From: Thecaphora thlaspeos
Lineage: Eukaryota; Basidiomycota; Ustilaginomycetes; Urocystidales; Glomosporiaceae
Assembly: GCA_900291925.1 (NCBI GenBank)
Contig: UWYS01000004.1
Location: forward strand, 62,001 to 126,000
Direction of reading: 5' to 3'
Length of the DNA stretch: 64,000 nucleotides
Part shown: piece after piece, positions 33,562-43,311 of the stretch
Position numbering within the stretch: the first letter of the stretch is position 1
Layout of the letters: each line of letters opens with the position of its first letter
Made by a program: the position numbers and the translations under genes
The notes under the pieces: model-generated
The model's input: the letters and a program-made list of their open reading frames with translations, nothing else
The model's database searches: none
Told to the model about the DNA's origin: nothing

Positions 33562-35139
33562 ATGCATGTACAAGGCGGACGCGTCCCGCCTGCCGTTTGG
33601 GCCTCCCACCACCACCACCACCACCACCACGCCGACGCCGACGCCGACGCCGCATACCCCTCCATCCGCGACATACACGCAGAGGCAGAGCGCCACCGGC
33701 GATACTACTACCCCGTAGAACATCACTCCTTCAGCCACCACAATCCACAGCCATCACAGCCACCTGACCATACGCAATACAGCTGGGCTTCTAGACCCTT
33801 TCGCAAGACTCTCCCGCGCAACTACGACAGCTACCGCTCCATCGCGCATCCCTTTGAAATCTTCAGCGACAGCGGCCACCCGCACGGCCACTCAAACGCA
33901 CCCGTGCGCCTCTTCCACATGTTCATAGACAGAGCTTCCGAGTTCAGTTGCAACATGTACCCAACCAACACCGCCAGCCGCGGCGGCATCGGCGCTACAT
34001 CAAATGGCGCGCCACCGACGCTCAGCAGCGCCAGCACCACGCTTCCCGGCGCCGACCTCTATCGCTCGCTCCGATGGTCCAGCCAGCGGCCGCCCATGTC
34101 AAAGGAGCGTAAGATCATGTTCCTCCGCAGCTACCTCCCCGACTGGGTCATCACCCTCGTCCTCGCCGGCCTCCTCGTCCTGATCAACAAGGTGCACGGC
34201 TTCCGCCGTGAATTCAGCCTCACCGATACCAGCATTCAGCACACGTATGCTCTCGAAGAGCGCGTTCCCATGTGGCTCCTCGGCCTCACCGTCGTCATCA
34301 TCCCCGCCCTCCTCATCGTCGCCGTATCGCTCGGCGTTTCGCGCTCGGTATGGGACCTTCACAACGGCCTGCTCGGTTTTGTCCTCGCACACTGCCTCGA
34401 CGTAACCATCACCACCATCATAAAGGTCTGCGTCGGCCGGCCCAGGCCCGACCTCGTCGATCGCTGCCAGCCTCGCGCTGGGTCGGTCGATGCGACGCCC
34501 TATGGTCTCGTCACCGACGCCATCTGCAGCGTCGGCGCTGACGACTCGAGGCTGCGCGACGGCTTCCGCAGCTTCCCCTCTGGCCACTCGTCGTCGGCCT
34601 TTGCAGGCCTCACCTTCCTCACCCTCTACCTGGCTGGCAAGATGCACCTCTTTGACCGGCGTGGCCACGCCATCTCGGCCTGGCTCGCCGTCACGCCCAT
34701 GCTGGGCGCTGCGCTCATCGCCATTTCGCGCACCATGGACTACCGACACCACGCCACCGACATCATCGCCGGCGGCCTGCTCGGGATCGCGATGGCCTAT
34801 TGCGTCTACCGGCTCTACTACCCGCCCCTTAACCATCCGCAGTCCCATAAGCCCTACAGCCCGCGCATCCCGCACGAAGGCATGGCGAACGCACGGCACT
34901 CGGGCGCCGACTACGACGACGACGACGTCGAGGCCGCATCGGAGCTCGGCGATACACGGCACCACACTCTCGGCGGCGGCGCTCCATCGCGCGGACCCGC
35001 GCACGCTCGGACGGCGTCAGACGCTAGGATGCTCTCAGCCACCAAAGGCGTGGTGCAGGGCTACGAAAGGGGGCAGAGTCAGCACGGCAAGGCGTCGCTG
35101 GAGGACGAATATGTTCCCGAGACCGTCGATCGGAACTGA
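33562..35139 (+). CDS. PAP2-family lipid phosphate phosphatase (DPP1/LPP1-like)
   Basis: Integral membrane phosphatase for diacylglycerol pyrophosphate, phosphatidate or related lipid phosphates. Single exon, 525 residues. All three PAP2 motifs are present: KVCVGRPRP (K x6 RP) at about residue 288, SFPSGHSSS (PSGH) at about 338, and SRTMDYRHH (SR x5 H) at about 389. About six membrane spans surround them, beginning with WVITLVLAGLLVLINKV. The 170-residue N-terminus before the first span is unusual: eight His in a row encoded by a CAC/CAT tract near 33613-33640, then His/Tyr/Pro-rich sequence. It may be overcalled; the internal Met of MSKERKIMFLRSYLPDW is an alternative start. The C-terminal tail is hydrophilic with a poly-Asp patch. 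Confidence 0.93.
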   Translation: MHVQGGRVPPAVWASHHHHHHHHADADADAAYPSIRDIHAEAERHRRYYYPVEHHSFSHHNPQPSQPPDHTQYSWASRPFRKTLPRNYDSYRSIAHPFEIFSDSGHPHGHSNAPVRLFHMFIDRASEFSCNMYPTNTASRGGIGATSNGAPPTLSSASTTLPGADLYRSLRWSSQRPPMSKERKIMFLRSYLPDWVITLVLAGLLVLINKVHGFRREFSLTDTSIQHTYALEERVPMWLLGLTVVIIPALLIVAVSLGVSRSVWDLHNGLLGFVLAHCLDVTITTIIKVCVGRPRPDLVDRCQPRAGSVDATPYGLVTDAICSVGADDSRLRDGFRSFPSGHSSSAFAGLTFLTLYLAGKMHLFDRRGHAISAWLAVTPMLGAALIAISRTMDYRHHATDIIAGGLLGIAMAYCVYRLYYPPLNHPQSHKPYSPRIPHEGMANARHSGADYDDDDVEAASELGDTRHHTLGGGAPSRGPAHARTASDARMLSATKGVVQGYERGQSQHGKASLEDEYVPETVDRN

Positions 35140-36677
35140 CACCTGGCCTCTGCTGCTTACTAAAGGGAGCTTTGAAGCGAAGGTGTGTTTGGCTCAACCT
35201 CGGCCAAGGGCACCTCGCGACCACTCCAGTCACGGGGGGTCTGGCCTGGTTTATTGGCAGATCGCTTCGCTGAGGCCAACTTGGTGGATAGACGACCACG
35301 TAGACAGACGTGTCTCTGCTACGTCTACGAAAGCGGGAGCGATCCATTTGCGAACAGAGGCATGCACACCAGTGGCAACGCATCAGACGGAAGCCATCAG
35401 TTCATGGCTAGGATGACCAAGGCAAGTCAGTGCCGAGTTGTCGTGGTGCGTGTGCGTGTGTGCGCGCGCTCTGCGCTGTGATGTTGCCGTCTCACCCGGC
35501 CGGCAAAGTAGCGATCACTCCAGATGCCTCGAGGAGACGTCAGCTTTCGTCAGCTCTCGAGCGCTGCGCCAGCTGGCCGGGTAGATGGCCTATACATGTA
35601 GCTCGCAACCTTCCTCCTCCCTCCTTTTGAATCCCACCCATCCTGACACACTGAACCTCGCTGAGTGAGGAGACGACCAAGAGTGCCACAAGCTCAATCG
35701 GCAAGGTAAAACAAAGCACTTGCTCAAGCAACCACACCGAGATACTTGACTGTTCGTCGCTGTCGGACGAATCCTCGGAATCGGATACGTGGCTCCTCGC
35801 TCGCTTGACTCGGTGCCGGTCAGTTTGGTTGGACGCTGCCGACGGTTCCCCCTTTGGAACCGAGTCGCGGGATAGCTGCTTGGCCTTCGATCTCCAGGCT
35901 GGGACCGGGGCCGAGGTGGGTCACGAGCCCGAGCTCGAACTCGCAGCCAAGCTGGACCGGGCGCTCAGTGAAGCCCACACCGCCGACGACTCCCCTTTTG
36001 GACGCCTGAAGGCGATCCCTCTTCGACCTTGTGATGCGGCTCAAGCGGTTCTCCGTCTTGAAGCTTACGACATCCGACGTCTTACCCCTGCCGCCCTCTG
36101 CCACTCGGACGGAATACCTGTCCTCAACGAGTCGGCCGTTGTCGCACCGGCGCATCACGAATGAGCGCGCCGCGACGATGGAACGCGACCGATCCTGCGT
36201 CGTCACGCGTTGCGACCCGGCAGGACCGCATAGACGCCCGTATTGCCTGGGAAAGACGCTTCGAGGACTCGCTCGCCAAGCCGGAGCATTGGCCGAGACC
36301 CAGCGTCCCGGCTCGCAGTCTGTACCGCCCCATGTCTGGCCTGGATTGGCCCGCTGGAGCCATCAAGGTTCCCTCGCCAGCCTACCGTTGACGCCGACAA
36401 AGAGGCATGGGCGTCGGAATGTAACGAGGCGCAGTGTAGCGAGAAGCTTCTCGAGGACAGCGTCTATGCCTCGCTCGGCCGGTACGTATAGCGAGAAGCT
36501 TCTCGAGGACAGCATCTGTGCCTCGCTCGGCCGGTACGTGAGGGTGGGCCGTGCAGTAACTACATTTCTTGATTCGCCTAGCACGGCAAAGGCCATCCAA
36601 CGTCCAAGTGCGCAGCCACCTGCACCCTCCTCCCTTCCTCCCTTCCTCCCTTCCTCCCTCACTGACCCTCCACAACC
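35140..36677. other. Intergenic region before the DUF1365 gene
   Basis: About 1.5 kb. Open frames at about 35800-36390 on both strands have no recognisable family, and I cannot decide whether they are coding. The region ends with a 52-base tandem duplication and a CCTTCCTC pyrimidine microsatellite at about 36629-36660, just before the start codon of the next gene. Confidence 0.45.
36437..36540 (+). repeat. Tandem duplication, two 52-base units with internal palindrome
   Basis: Units 36437-36488 and 36489-36540 are nearly identical, with a few substitutions. Each contains the perfect 14-base palindrome CGAGAAGCTTCTCG. It lies about 140-240 bases upstream of the DUF1365 start codon. Confidence 0.85.
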
Positions 36678-39137
36678 ATGCTGCTGCTGCTCACCACCCT
36701 CACGCTCAACGCCACCACGCAGCCAGCCAGCCCCACCTCCACCCAGGCGGGCCCTTGGGCCGCCCCGTGGGCACTCGACTTGCTCCTCATCCCGCCCCTC
36801 GCGCTCCTCTCCCTCTTCATCACCCTCCCAGCCCTGCTCTCCCTCTTTGCACACAAGCCAGGCCGCTCCCACCGTCTCTCTACCGACCCGCCACCCGCCG
36901 CCTACGTCGTCTCCGCCCTCACTCGCCACGCTCGCTTCCTTCCACGCACCTCAAAGCACCGCTTCAGATACAACACCCTCTACCTCGCCACCCGCCTCGA
37001 CCATCTCGAACGCCACGCACTCGACACCGGACACGCCTTTGCTTGGCGTGGCTCCCACTACGACCCAGATGCCTCACAGACAGGGCAACACGATCAAGAG
37101 CAACCACAAGCCAGCCTCAATCGCACACGCAACGCCGGCCTCGAAGAGTGCAAGGTCAGCATCAGGCGCTCAGAGGAAAGGGAGAGGCGCGCCAAGCAGG
37201 AGAAGCGCAGAAAGGTCCGTGCCACCACCTGGGCCACCACCTGGGCCATCACCGCCCTCCACCCAGACTCGTTTCTTCGAAACGACTTTGCACTCGCACC
37301 AAACGATGCCGTTCCACCACACTACGCACAGTCGGCCTCAAGGCCCGCATCGAGCGCCGCGACAAAGGCAGACTGGCTCAAGGGGTCCATCCTGCTCAAG
37401 CTCGCATACGAGCTTCGCGAGCGCGGCTATCTCACCCACGGCCCCCAAGACGAGATCGGCTTTGCAGCCACCGAGCCAAAGTGGTCTCACCAGCTGCGTC
37501 AGGTGTGGACCGTCACCATGCCGGCCGTCTTCGGTCTCAAGGGCATCAACCCACTCACGGTCCACTACTGCTACCGGCCCTCGAATCATGTAGCCGTCGC
37601 GCAGCCATCGTCGCCTGGCAACGCCGCGCCCGCACACGGCGGCGCCGACGGTGCTCGAGGTGACTTCTGGCTCGTCGTGCTCGAGGTGCACAACACGTTC
37701 GGCGAGAGGCATGTCTACATCCTCGAGTCGGGAGTAGCCGAGGACAAGCTTGATGGTTCCCTTTCGTACTCGCCAGACGTCGCCGCACGCAGCGCGCCCA
37801 AGCGGGACGGCTACGATCACCAATGGACCTTCCCGAGGTCGTTCCACGTCTCGCCTTTCAACGACCGCGGCGGCTACTACCGGCTCTTTCTCCGCGAGCC
37901 CTTCTCAGACGGGACGACGGCGGTGCCGTTTGTGCTGGCGATCCGGCTCTTGCTCCTCGTCGAAGCCGATGGCGAAGGCGACTCGGTTCCCGCATCAGAC
38001 CCAGCGGTCCCGGCTCGCCTGGAGAAGAAGCTGATGGCCTCTCTCGAGTCCTACCCTCCCGCGCACGATCGGAGGGTCCTGCCACTGACCGCCTTGCACC
38101 TCTACATGGCGCTCCTACGTCAGCCTCTCGACCTCTTCCTGACGTTCGGCAGGATTCTCCTCCAGGCCGGCAAGCTCCACTTTGCCAAGAAGCTAGACGC
38201 CTTCGGCCGCCCGGACATGGTCCAGACTTGGCAAGAGCCGGGCTCGTCTTCAGCGGAAGAGTGGGACGGAAGGGGGCTGCCGCCGCCCATCAACCGCATT
38301 CAGCCGCATCGTACGCGGGTCGCCGACAACGCCAAAAGTCAGGATCTGGCGCTTGCAACTAAGCCGACAGGCGGACTCGTCTATCCCGCCCACACGACTG
38401 CGGAGACGATTGCGAAACGGCAGCTAGAGCAGTTTGCGCGGAAGCGTGTCGCACAGCTGCATGACCAAGAGAGCGAAGCGACGTGGTCATTCAGAGTGGT
38501 CAGTGCCGATCCGGCCGATGCGGGAATCGTCATCGCTCCCGTCAACGCCGAGGTCGAAAGTGAGCACACGCAGAAGGAGCTGGTGTTGTACACGCGATCT
38601 GGTTCCCTCTACACCGACCTGCTTCAGTTTGGCGACTCGCGGATCGCTCGGCTTGTGGGTTCGCTGGTCGGTAGGAGGTGGGGCGTCAGCGACGTCGAGC
38701 TGTTCGAACGCTTCTTCGATGTCGACCGAGATACGACGTCCGACAGCAAGGGTGGCTGGCGGGTGAGGTGGACGAATAAGTTTAGACGGTGGCACCTCTT
38801 CTGGTTGCTCGGGCGAACGATTGCTTCCGACCCGACCGTCGGCCGCAACGTGTCCGAGGCGGAGCAAACGATGCACAAGGCCCTGCCGGAGCGAGGCGCG
38901 ATCGGCCACAGCAGTCCGCTGGACGGGGAAGCCCCGTCCTTTGCGGTCATCTCGACCGTCGCGCTCGCCTACATCCTTGCCGTGGCGGAGGAGCGTGCGT
39001 TCCACTACCTCGGGGCCAGATACGTCAGAGGTACGGAACCTTGGCTCGAGTTGGAGAGGGGCATCAAGCTCCTCAGGAACGGTCGAGCGCAGGCCCCTGC
39101 ATGGAACACAAGGCTCGGAAGCGCGAGGAGAGACTAG
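36678..39137 (+). CDS. DUF1365-family membrane-associated protein, 819 residues
   Basis: Single exon. Residues about 28-60 hold hydrophobic segments (LDLLLIPPLALLSLFITLPALL). The DUF1365 signature follows: ALTRHARFLPRTSKHRFRY and LYLATRLDHLE, then NPLTVHYCYRPS, FWLVVLEVHNTFGERHVYIL, FPRSFHVSPFNDRGGYYRLFL and the helix TALHLYMALLRQPLDLFLTFGRILLQA. In bacteria DUF1365 proteins usually sit beside cyclopropane-fatty-acid synthase-like methyltransferases and amine oxidases, which suggests a lipid link; that context is absent here. The protein is about three times bacterial length. A C-terminal region (about 560-819) is unrecognised and contains DVELFERFFDVDR and FRRWHLFWLLGRTIA. No intron or frame break is seen. 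Confidence 0.85.
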   Translation: MLLLLTTLTLNATTQPASPTSTQAGPWAAPWALDLLLIPPLALLSLFITLPALLSLFAHKPGRSHRLSTDPPPAAYVVSALTRHARFLPRTSKHRFRYNTLYLATRLDHLERHALDTGHAFAWRGSHYDPDASQTGQHDQEQPQASLNRTRNAGLEECKVSIRRSEERERRAKQEKRRKVRATTWATTWAITALHPDSFLRNDFALAPNDAVPPHYAQSASRPASSAATKADWLKGSILLKLAYELRERGYLTHGPQDEIGFAATEPKWSHQLRQVWTVTMPAVFGLKGINPLTVHYCYRPSNHVAVAQPSSPGNAAPAHGGADGARGDFWLVVLEVHNTFGERHVYILESGVAEDKLDGSLSYSPDVAARSAPKRDGYDHQWTFPRSFHVSPFNDRGGYYRLFLREPFSDGTTAVPFVLAIRLLLLVEADGEGDSVPASDPAVPARLEKKLMASLESYPPAHDRRVLPLTALHLYMALLRQPLDLFLTFGRILLQAGKLHFAKKLDAFGRPDMVQTWQEPGSSSAEEWDGRGLPPPINRIQPHRTRVADNAKSQDLALATKPTGGLVYPAHTTAETIAKRQLEQFARKRVAQLHDQESEATWSFRVVSADPADAGIVIAPVNAEVESEHTQKELVLYTRSGSLYTDLLQFGDSRIARLVGSLVGRRWGVSDVELFERFFDVDRDTTSDSKGGWRVRWTNKFRRWHLFWLLGRTIASDPTVGRNVSEAEQTMHKALPERGAIGHSSPLDGEAPSFAVISTVALAYILAVAEERAFHYLGARYVRGTEPWLELERGIKLLRNGRAQAPAWNTRLGSARRD

Positions 39138-39634
39138 TGCGGGGATGACAGACTGACATCGGCGTTGTCGTACACTGTAGCGGGAAGGGAGCGGTCGGAA
39201 CATATGTACGTGAGCTACCTGTCCACCCCTTTGCCGCGGTCTATTCGCGCAGCAAAACAGTACAACACAGCGCGGCACGACCCGGTAGCACTTTGAGAGG
39301 ATTCATGATTGTTGCCCTCGTGGGGGGGGTTAGTATGGATCTTGAGCACGGAGCAGGAATCCCCACCCGTCGCCAGGCCCGACGACTGCGTGCCTTAGAA
39401 GCGGTTGCTATCGGAAACCAGCTCTGCCGCCCCGAATGCTTGCTTGCAGCCTCTAACCCAAGCCGCTCGGGGCTCAGAGGTTGGCGACGTCCGCCTTGAT
39501 GTATGTGATGGGTTGGCATGCAATGTGAGATAAAGGGCTCGCCGCCTGTTACGAGGCACGCGTACATACATACAGTAGGGCTAAGCGGGGAAGAGAGGGC
39601 ATTGCGCTCGCCAAACAGCTAAGGAACGGCTGCT
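39138..39634. other. Convergent intergenic region DUF1365 / RAD9
   Basis: About 500 bases between converging stop codons, with no supportable gene. TACATACATACAGTAG at about 39564-39579 resembles the words that cluster at 22.7-27.7 kb. Confidence 0.5.
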
Positions 39635-41365
39635 TCAGCCGAAGAGTGGTTTGAATCTCTTGCGCTCTGGCGATGCAGTCTCTCCATCTTCGCTCTCGCT
39701 CCCGTCGTCCTCGTCGCCCATGGCGGCATTCCCTCGCGACCTTTCCTCCCCGTATCCTGCGCCCGCGAGATCCTCCTGCTCCACTTCACCTTCTCCGTGC
39801 GCGGCCGCCCTCTCGCGCTCCTCGATGCGGGCCAGACGGATCCTCCTATCCGCAGCGCTCCTCTGCGGCCTGTGCAGCGGGAAATCCGTCGAGTCGTGCC
39901 TGTAGGGGGCCCCGCGGTCGTCTAGTGCCGACTCGTGCCGATCAGTGGCTCGACCGGCGCCGCCGGCATTCCCGCTTGAGCTCCTTATGACGAGCTGCGA
40001 CCCAATCAGCTCAGTCTCGCCACGCCGTATTGACCTTTCGACCTCGTCGAAGGCCATGAGGTCGGCATCGTCCAGCTCGCCGTAGCCGTCGTCTTCTTGT
40101 TTGTCCTTACCTTCGTACACGGTGCGATTAGCTTCGTGCAAAGGTGCGTCTACAGCCGAGTCTTGGGATGCGCCGGGCAAAAAGAGCGGCCGAGGAGTGG
40201 CGGCGGCGGCCTGCCTGCCTTCTCCCTGCAGAGCGGCCGGGTGCGGGGTCGACTCCATGGGCATATCTGCCTGTGACGGGCTCCGCCGAAGCCGGCTGGT
40301 GGATGGCATCCAACGGGCCGAAGAAGCGTCCATCTGCGCTGCGTTGCCGCCATTCGTAGAGCGCTGCTGCTGGCTGTCAGCCAACGTGCCGCCAGGAGCG
40401 TTGCGGCTACCCTTGGCACCTTGCGCTTGCCTTTGGCCGCCTTGCGAGGCTGGCGTTGTTGACGGCTTTGATCCGTGGGATGCCTGCGTACGCGATGACG
40501 CCTCGCTGGATTGTCCGGCCTGGCCCGTCTCGGCTAGATCTTGGCCTCTGCTGGTGGCGAGGACAAACTCGGCGACGACAGAGTCAATGTTGAGGCGGAT
40601 GAAGAGCGGATCGTCGCCGTTGCTGAAGCTAATCTCGAGGGGCACCTGGAGCGTCTCAGCGAGGGTGACGGTGGCCTTGAACTCGCGCAGCGAAAAGGTC
40701 AGTAGCGCCTCGTGATTGACGCTGTAGTCGCTGAGCTCGGCGGGGTCGATCTTGACTTGGGTGTGGATGGCCTTGCGCATCTGGCCTCGGACCTCGGGCA
40801 CCTCATCCTCCTTACTTTGCACGATGCAGAAGTCGGGGCCGCACCAGAAGGTGATTTCGCCGCCTTTGCTGGTGCCGAGAAAGTGCTCGGTCCACTCGTG
40901 TGCAGTCTGGGCGTGCAGGGCAAAGCTGTGGGGCGGGTTGGGATCTGCGGTGGGGAGGAGCCCCTTTTTGGGCTCGTAGGTGAGCCTGTGGATCTTGAGG
41001 ACGCCGTGGTTGCAGTGGAGCTTGATGGAGAAGCGGCACTGTTCGGCGTGGTCGGCGAGGTCGAGCTCGCAGCGCTCTACGGACGTTGCGCGGGTGCGGA
41101 GGATGGCGAGGACGGGACGGATGGCGAGCTGGCACTCTATGCGCCCGTCTGCGACGGCAAGGGTGACGCGGAGGAAGAAGTCGGTGTCAAAGAGGAACAT
41201 GCAAAAGGCCGAGTGGGTGTGGTTGATGGCCGAGAGGCGGAGCTGGGCGGCGCCGCGCTCGGCGGTAGGCGAGGCCCGGAGCGAGAAGGTCTCGGAGAAG
41301 CGGGCGAGGCATTGGAGTGCGCTGGAGAAGGGTTTGATGTTGGAGCTCGAGATGACGGCGTTCAT
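39635..41365 (-). CDS. RAD9: Checkpoint clamp subunit RAD9 (9-1-1 complex)
   Basis: PCNA-like subunit of the Rad9-Hus1-Rad1 clamp that loads at damaged DNA and activates ATR-type checkpoint kinases. Single exon of 576 residues with ATG at 41365. The N-terminal two-thirds of the first 290 residues match the Rad9 clamp fold: FSSALQCLARFSETFSL, SAFCMFLFDTDFF, CQLAIRPVLAILRT, CRFSIKLHCNHGVLKIHRLTYE and the second domain LSDYSVNHEALLTFSLREFKA with DDPLFIRLNID. The tail (about 300-576) is Ser/Gln/Gly/Asp-rich with many SQ/TQ and acidic positions, as expected of the phosphorylated Rad9 tail, and ends ERKRFKPLFG. Upstream lies a 25-base tandem repeat and then RPA3, transcribed the same way. Confidence 0.92.
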   Translation of the reverse strand: MNAVISSSNIKPFSSALQCLARFSETFSLRASPTAERGAAQLRLSAINHTHSAFCMFLFDTDFFLRVTLAVADGRIECQLAIRPVLAILRTRATSVERCELDLADHAEQCRFSIKLHCNHGVLKIHRLTYEPKKGLLPTADPNPPHSFALHAQTAHEWTEHFLGTSKGGEITFWCGPDFCIVQSKEDEVPEVRGQMRKAIHTQVKIDPAELSDYSVNHEALLTFSLREFKATVTLAETLQVPLEISFSNGDDPLFIRLNIDSVVAEFVLATSRGQDLAETGQAGQSSEASSRTQASHGSKPSTTPASQGGQRQAQGAKGSRNAPGGTLADSQQQRSTNGGNAAQMDASSARWMPSTSRLRRSPSQADMPMESTPHPAALQGEGRQAAAATPRPLFLPGASQDSAVDAPLHEANRTVYEGKDKQEDDGYGELDDADLMAFDEVERSIRRGETELIGSQLVIRSSSGNAGGAGRATDRHESALDDRGAPYRHDSTDFPLHRPQRSAADRRIRLARIEERERAAAHGEGEVEQEDLAGAGYGEERSRGNAAMGDEDDGSESEDGETASPERKRFKPLFG

Positions 41366-42064
41366 TGTGGCGCGCGTGCCTGCACGACGAGGCGGGACCA
41401 GCCGGACCGGAGGCGTTCGGAGGCGTCAGGCGGAGGGCAAAGGCGCCCTCCTGACATTGGGCAGCTGGCGAGGAGCGCCCGATGGGAGAGGGCGACGTCT
41501 GCGAGCGAGGGCAAGGGTGTGGGCTGGCGGAGGGAGCGCTGGCCGTCAAATGGATGCAAGGATGGTAGAAGGGCCGACGAGAAAGGCCCGCAGCAGGCCG
41601 GACAGGACGAAGTGGCGACAGCAAGAGGCCAAGGAGCGCGCGACGGGCTGAGTCGATGCGCGACGCGACGGGCTAAGTCGATGCGCGACGCGACGGGCTG
41701 AGTCGATGCGCGACGCGACGGGCAGAGTCGATGCGCGACGCGACGGGCAGAGTCGATGCGCGACGCGACGGGCTGAGTCGATGCGCGTTTGTGGCAGCTG
41801 CACTTTGCGTGTTGCGCTGTCGTGCAGCGTGCTGGCACCCAAGACGGTCGCTCATGGCCATGGATGGCCACACCGTGCTGTACAATCAGCAGAAAGATGA
41901 CTTGACGTGCCACCGCAACGCGCACGAGGCGCCGCCATCAAGAGGAGTAGTGGTACAAGAGCAAACAAGGCGCAGCCAGTGTCAGTGAAGCGCTGCAGAG
42001 CGCAGCAACTCGACACGCCACACGACCGTACGCCCAGTCGGCCCAATGCCAACACAAGGCGTCT
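41366..42064. other. Intergenic region RAD9 / RPA3
   Basis: About 700 bases containing the 5' region of RAD9 and a conspicuous 25-base tandem repeat. No gene is supported; frames through the repeat encode only a periodic Arg/Ser/Ala peptide. Confidence 0.55.
41640..41790 (+). repeat. 25-base tandem repeat, about six copies
   Basis: Consensus GACGGGCTGAGTCGATGCGCGACGC repeats head to tail, with variation mainly GCTGAG / GCTAAG / GCAGAG. It lies about 275-425 bases upstream of the RAD9 start codon. The unit is not a multiple of three, so the open frames through it drift. Confidence 0.9.
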
Positions 42065-42718
42065 CTACGCTTCCATAAAGAGCTGCGGCACATGCTGCGA
42101 GACCTGGATGACCTTTTCCACCAGCTCGAGATCTGATGGCGTTGCAAGTAGCCACAGTACGGCGCATCGTCTGGCATCAGTGTTTTGACTTGCACGGGTT
42201 AGCGACGAGGCGAAACGATCGACCATCTGGCACCTACCGAGACTTTCGCCGAACGCCGTTGTGGTAAACTCTTTGATCGTCGTTTCGCCGCTTGCCTTCT
42301 CCGACACCCTACCAATCACCTCGACATATCCGCTCCCGGTCAAGTTGGTGTCCTGTGCGAGCAAGCAGACGCAATTTTCAGCATCGACGACGGCCTTGCC
42401 AAGAGCGGCAGCGAGGTGTTGCGAACAAAATGCGCAGACCCACCTGGTTCAGGGCGACCTCGACAATGCCCAAGTCAGATGTCTGCAGGAGCAGGCTGTG
42501 ACCTTGGAGCTGGAAGATGGGTCGGAGGCCGAGCAGGAGGACAGGGACGCGGACGGCATGAGCTTCCATCCACGTCGCAGAGCGCATGGCTTGGCTGCGT
42601 GGCCGGACCGCCGACAGCGACGACGACTCACTTTTGTGATTTTGCCAATCACCCTGGCAGTCTTGCCGCGATACTGCGGAAGCATGGCCGAGTTGATGAG
42701 GGGCGTTGGCTTTTCCAT
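42065..42718 (-). CDS. RFA3: Replication protein A small subunit RPA3 (RPA14)
   Basis: OB-fold small subunit of the RPA single-stranded DNA-binding trimer used in replication and repair. Four exons on the minus strand: 42718-42632, 42509-42444, 42352-42238 and 42132-42065, all with GT-AG introns. The frame closes at 111 residues, normal for RPA14. Key parts are MEKPTPLINSAMLPQYRGKTARVIGKI, GHSLLLQTSDLGIVEVALNQ, GSGYVEVIGRV and the C-terminal helix DLELVEKVIQVSQHVPQLF that packs in the trimer core. Introns are rather long for the exon sizes, so a single-frame search shows only fragments. It is divergent from SHE9 across about 590 bases. Confidence 0.9.
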
Positions 42719-43311
42719 GGTTGGGATGCTCGGTGTTCGATGCTCGATATTCTGACGGGAGGCGGTGAAGAGATGACGTTGCGAGGCCGCGGGAGCACAA
42801 GGAGGAGGAAGGAGGCGTCGAGTAGTGTGTTTGGCGGTGGTGGTGGTGATCGCCAAAAGGAACGAGGAAGGCGTGGAAGGATGGATCCAGTCGCCCGGGG
42901 CCGAGACCAACCCCGATTGCCGCGCGCTTGACCTGTGTGCCTGGTCGTGGGTGCTGCGTGACGCGTTGAGTGCGCCGCGCGCGAGCTGTGGTGAGTGAGG
43001 TGCGCTACCACACCTGACACGCGAGGTGCCGCGCTCCGCCGGTCGGAACAGCCCTGGCGGCGTGCCCGAGTGCCGAGTGCCGAGTGCCGAGTGCCGGGCC
43101 AGTAATCCGCAGCGCAAGGCAGCAGGCAGTGAGGCACGGGGCACTCGTGTCGGTGCTTGCGCTTGCACTTCTTGAGGCTCTCGACGCCCCCGTCCCTCGT
43201 CCACCCTCATCCTCATCAACCGCAGCGCCCACGCCAGTCCTACGCACCTCCTCCTCCTCCTCCTCCTTCACAAGCCAGCCAACGCTGCTCGCCATCGCCT
43301 GGACGGACAGC
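42719..43311. other. Divergent intergenic region RPA3 / SHE9
   Basis: About 590 bases between two starts. It contains a tetrad of GTGCCGAGTGCCGAGTGCCGAGTGCC 7-base repeats at about 43068-43096. In-frame sequence continues upstream of the SHE9 ATG but lacks another ATG. Confidence 0.5.

Noticed and set aside
34099..35004. 301-codon minus-strand frame
   Set aside because: Antisense of the PAP2 phosphatase, whose three catalytic motifs fix the true strand.
36031..37593. 520-codon plus-strand frame overlapping the DUF1365 gene
   Set aside because: Its first part spans the 52-base tandem repeat and the rest is the DUF1365 coding region read out of frame, giving Pro/Ser/Arg-rich sequence.
41640..41790. 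CRISPR-like array
   Set aside because: The repeats are contiguous with no unique spacers and the genome is eukaryotic; it is a minisatellite.
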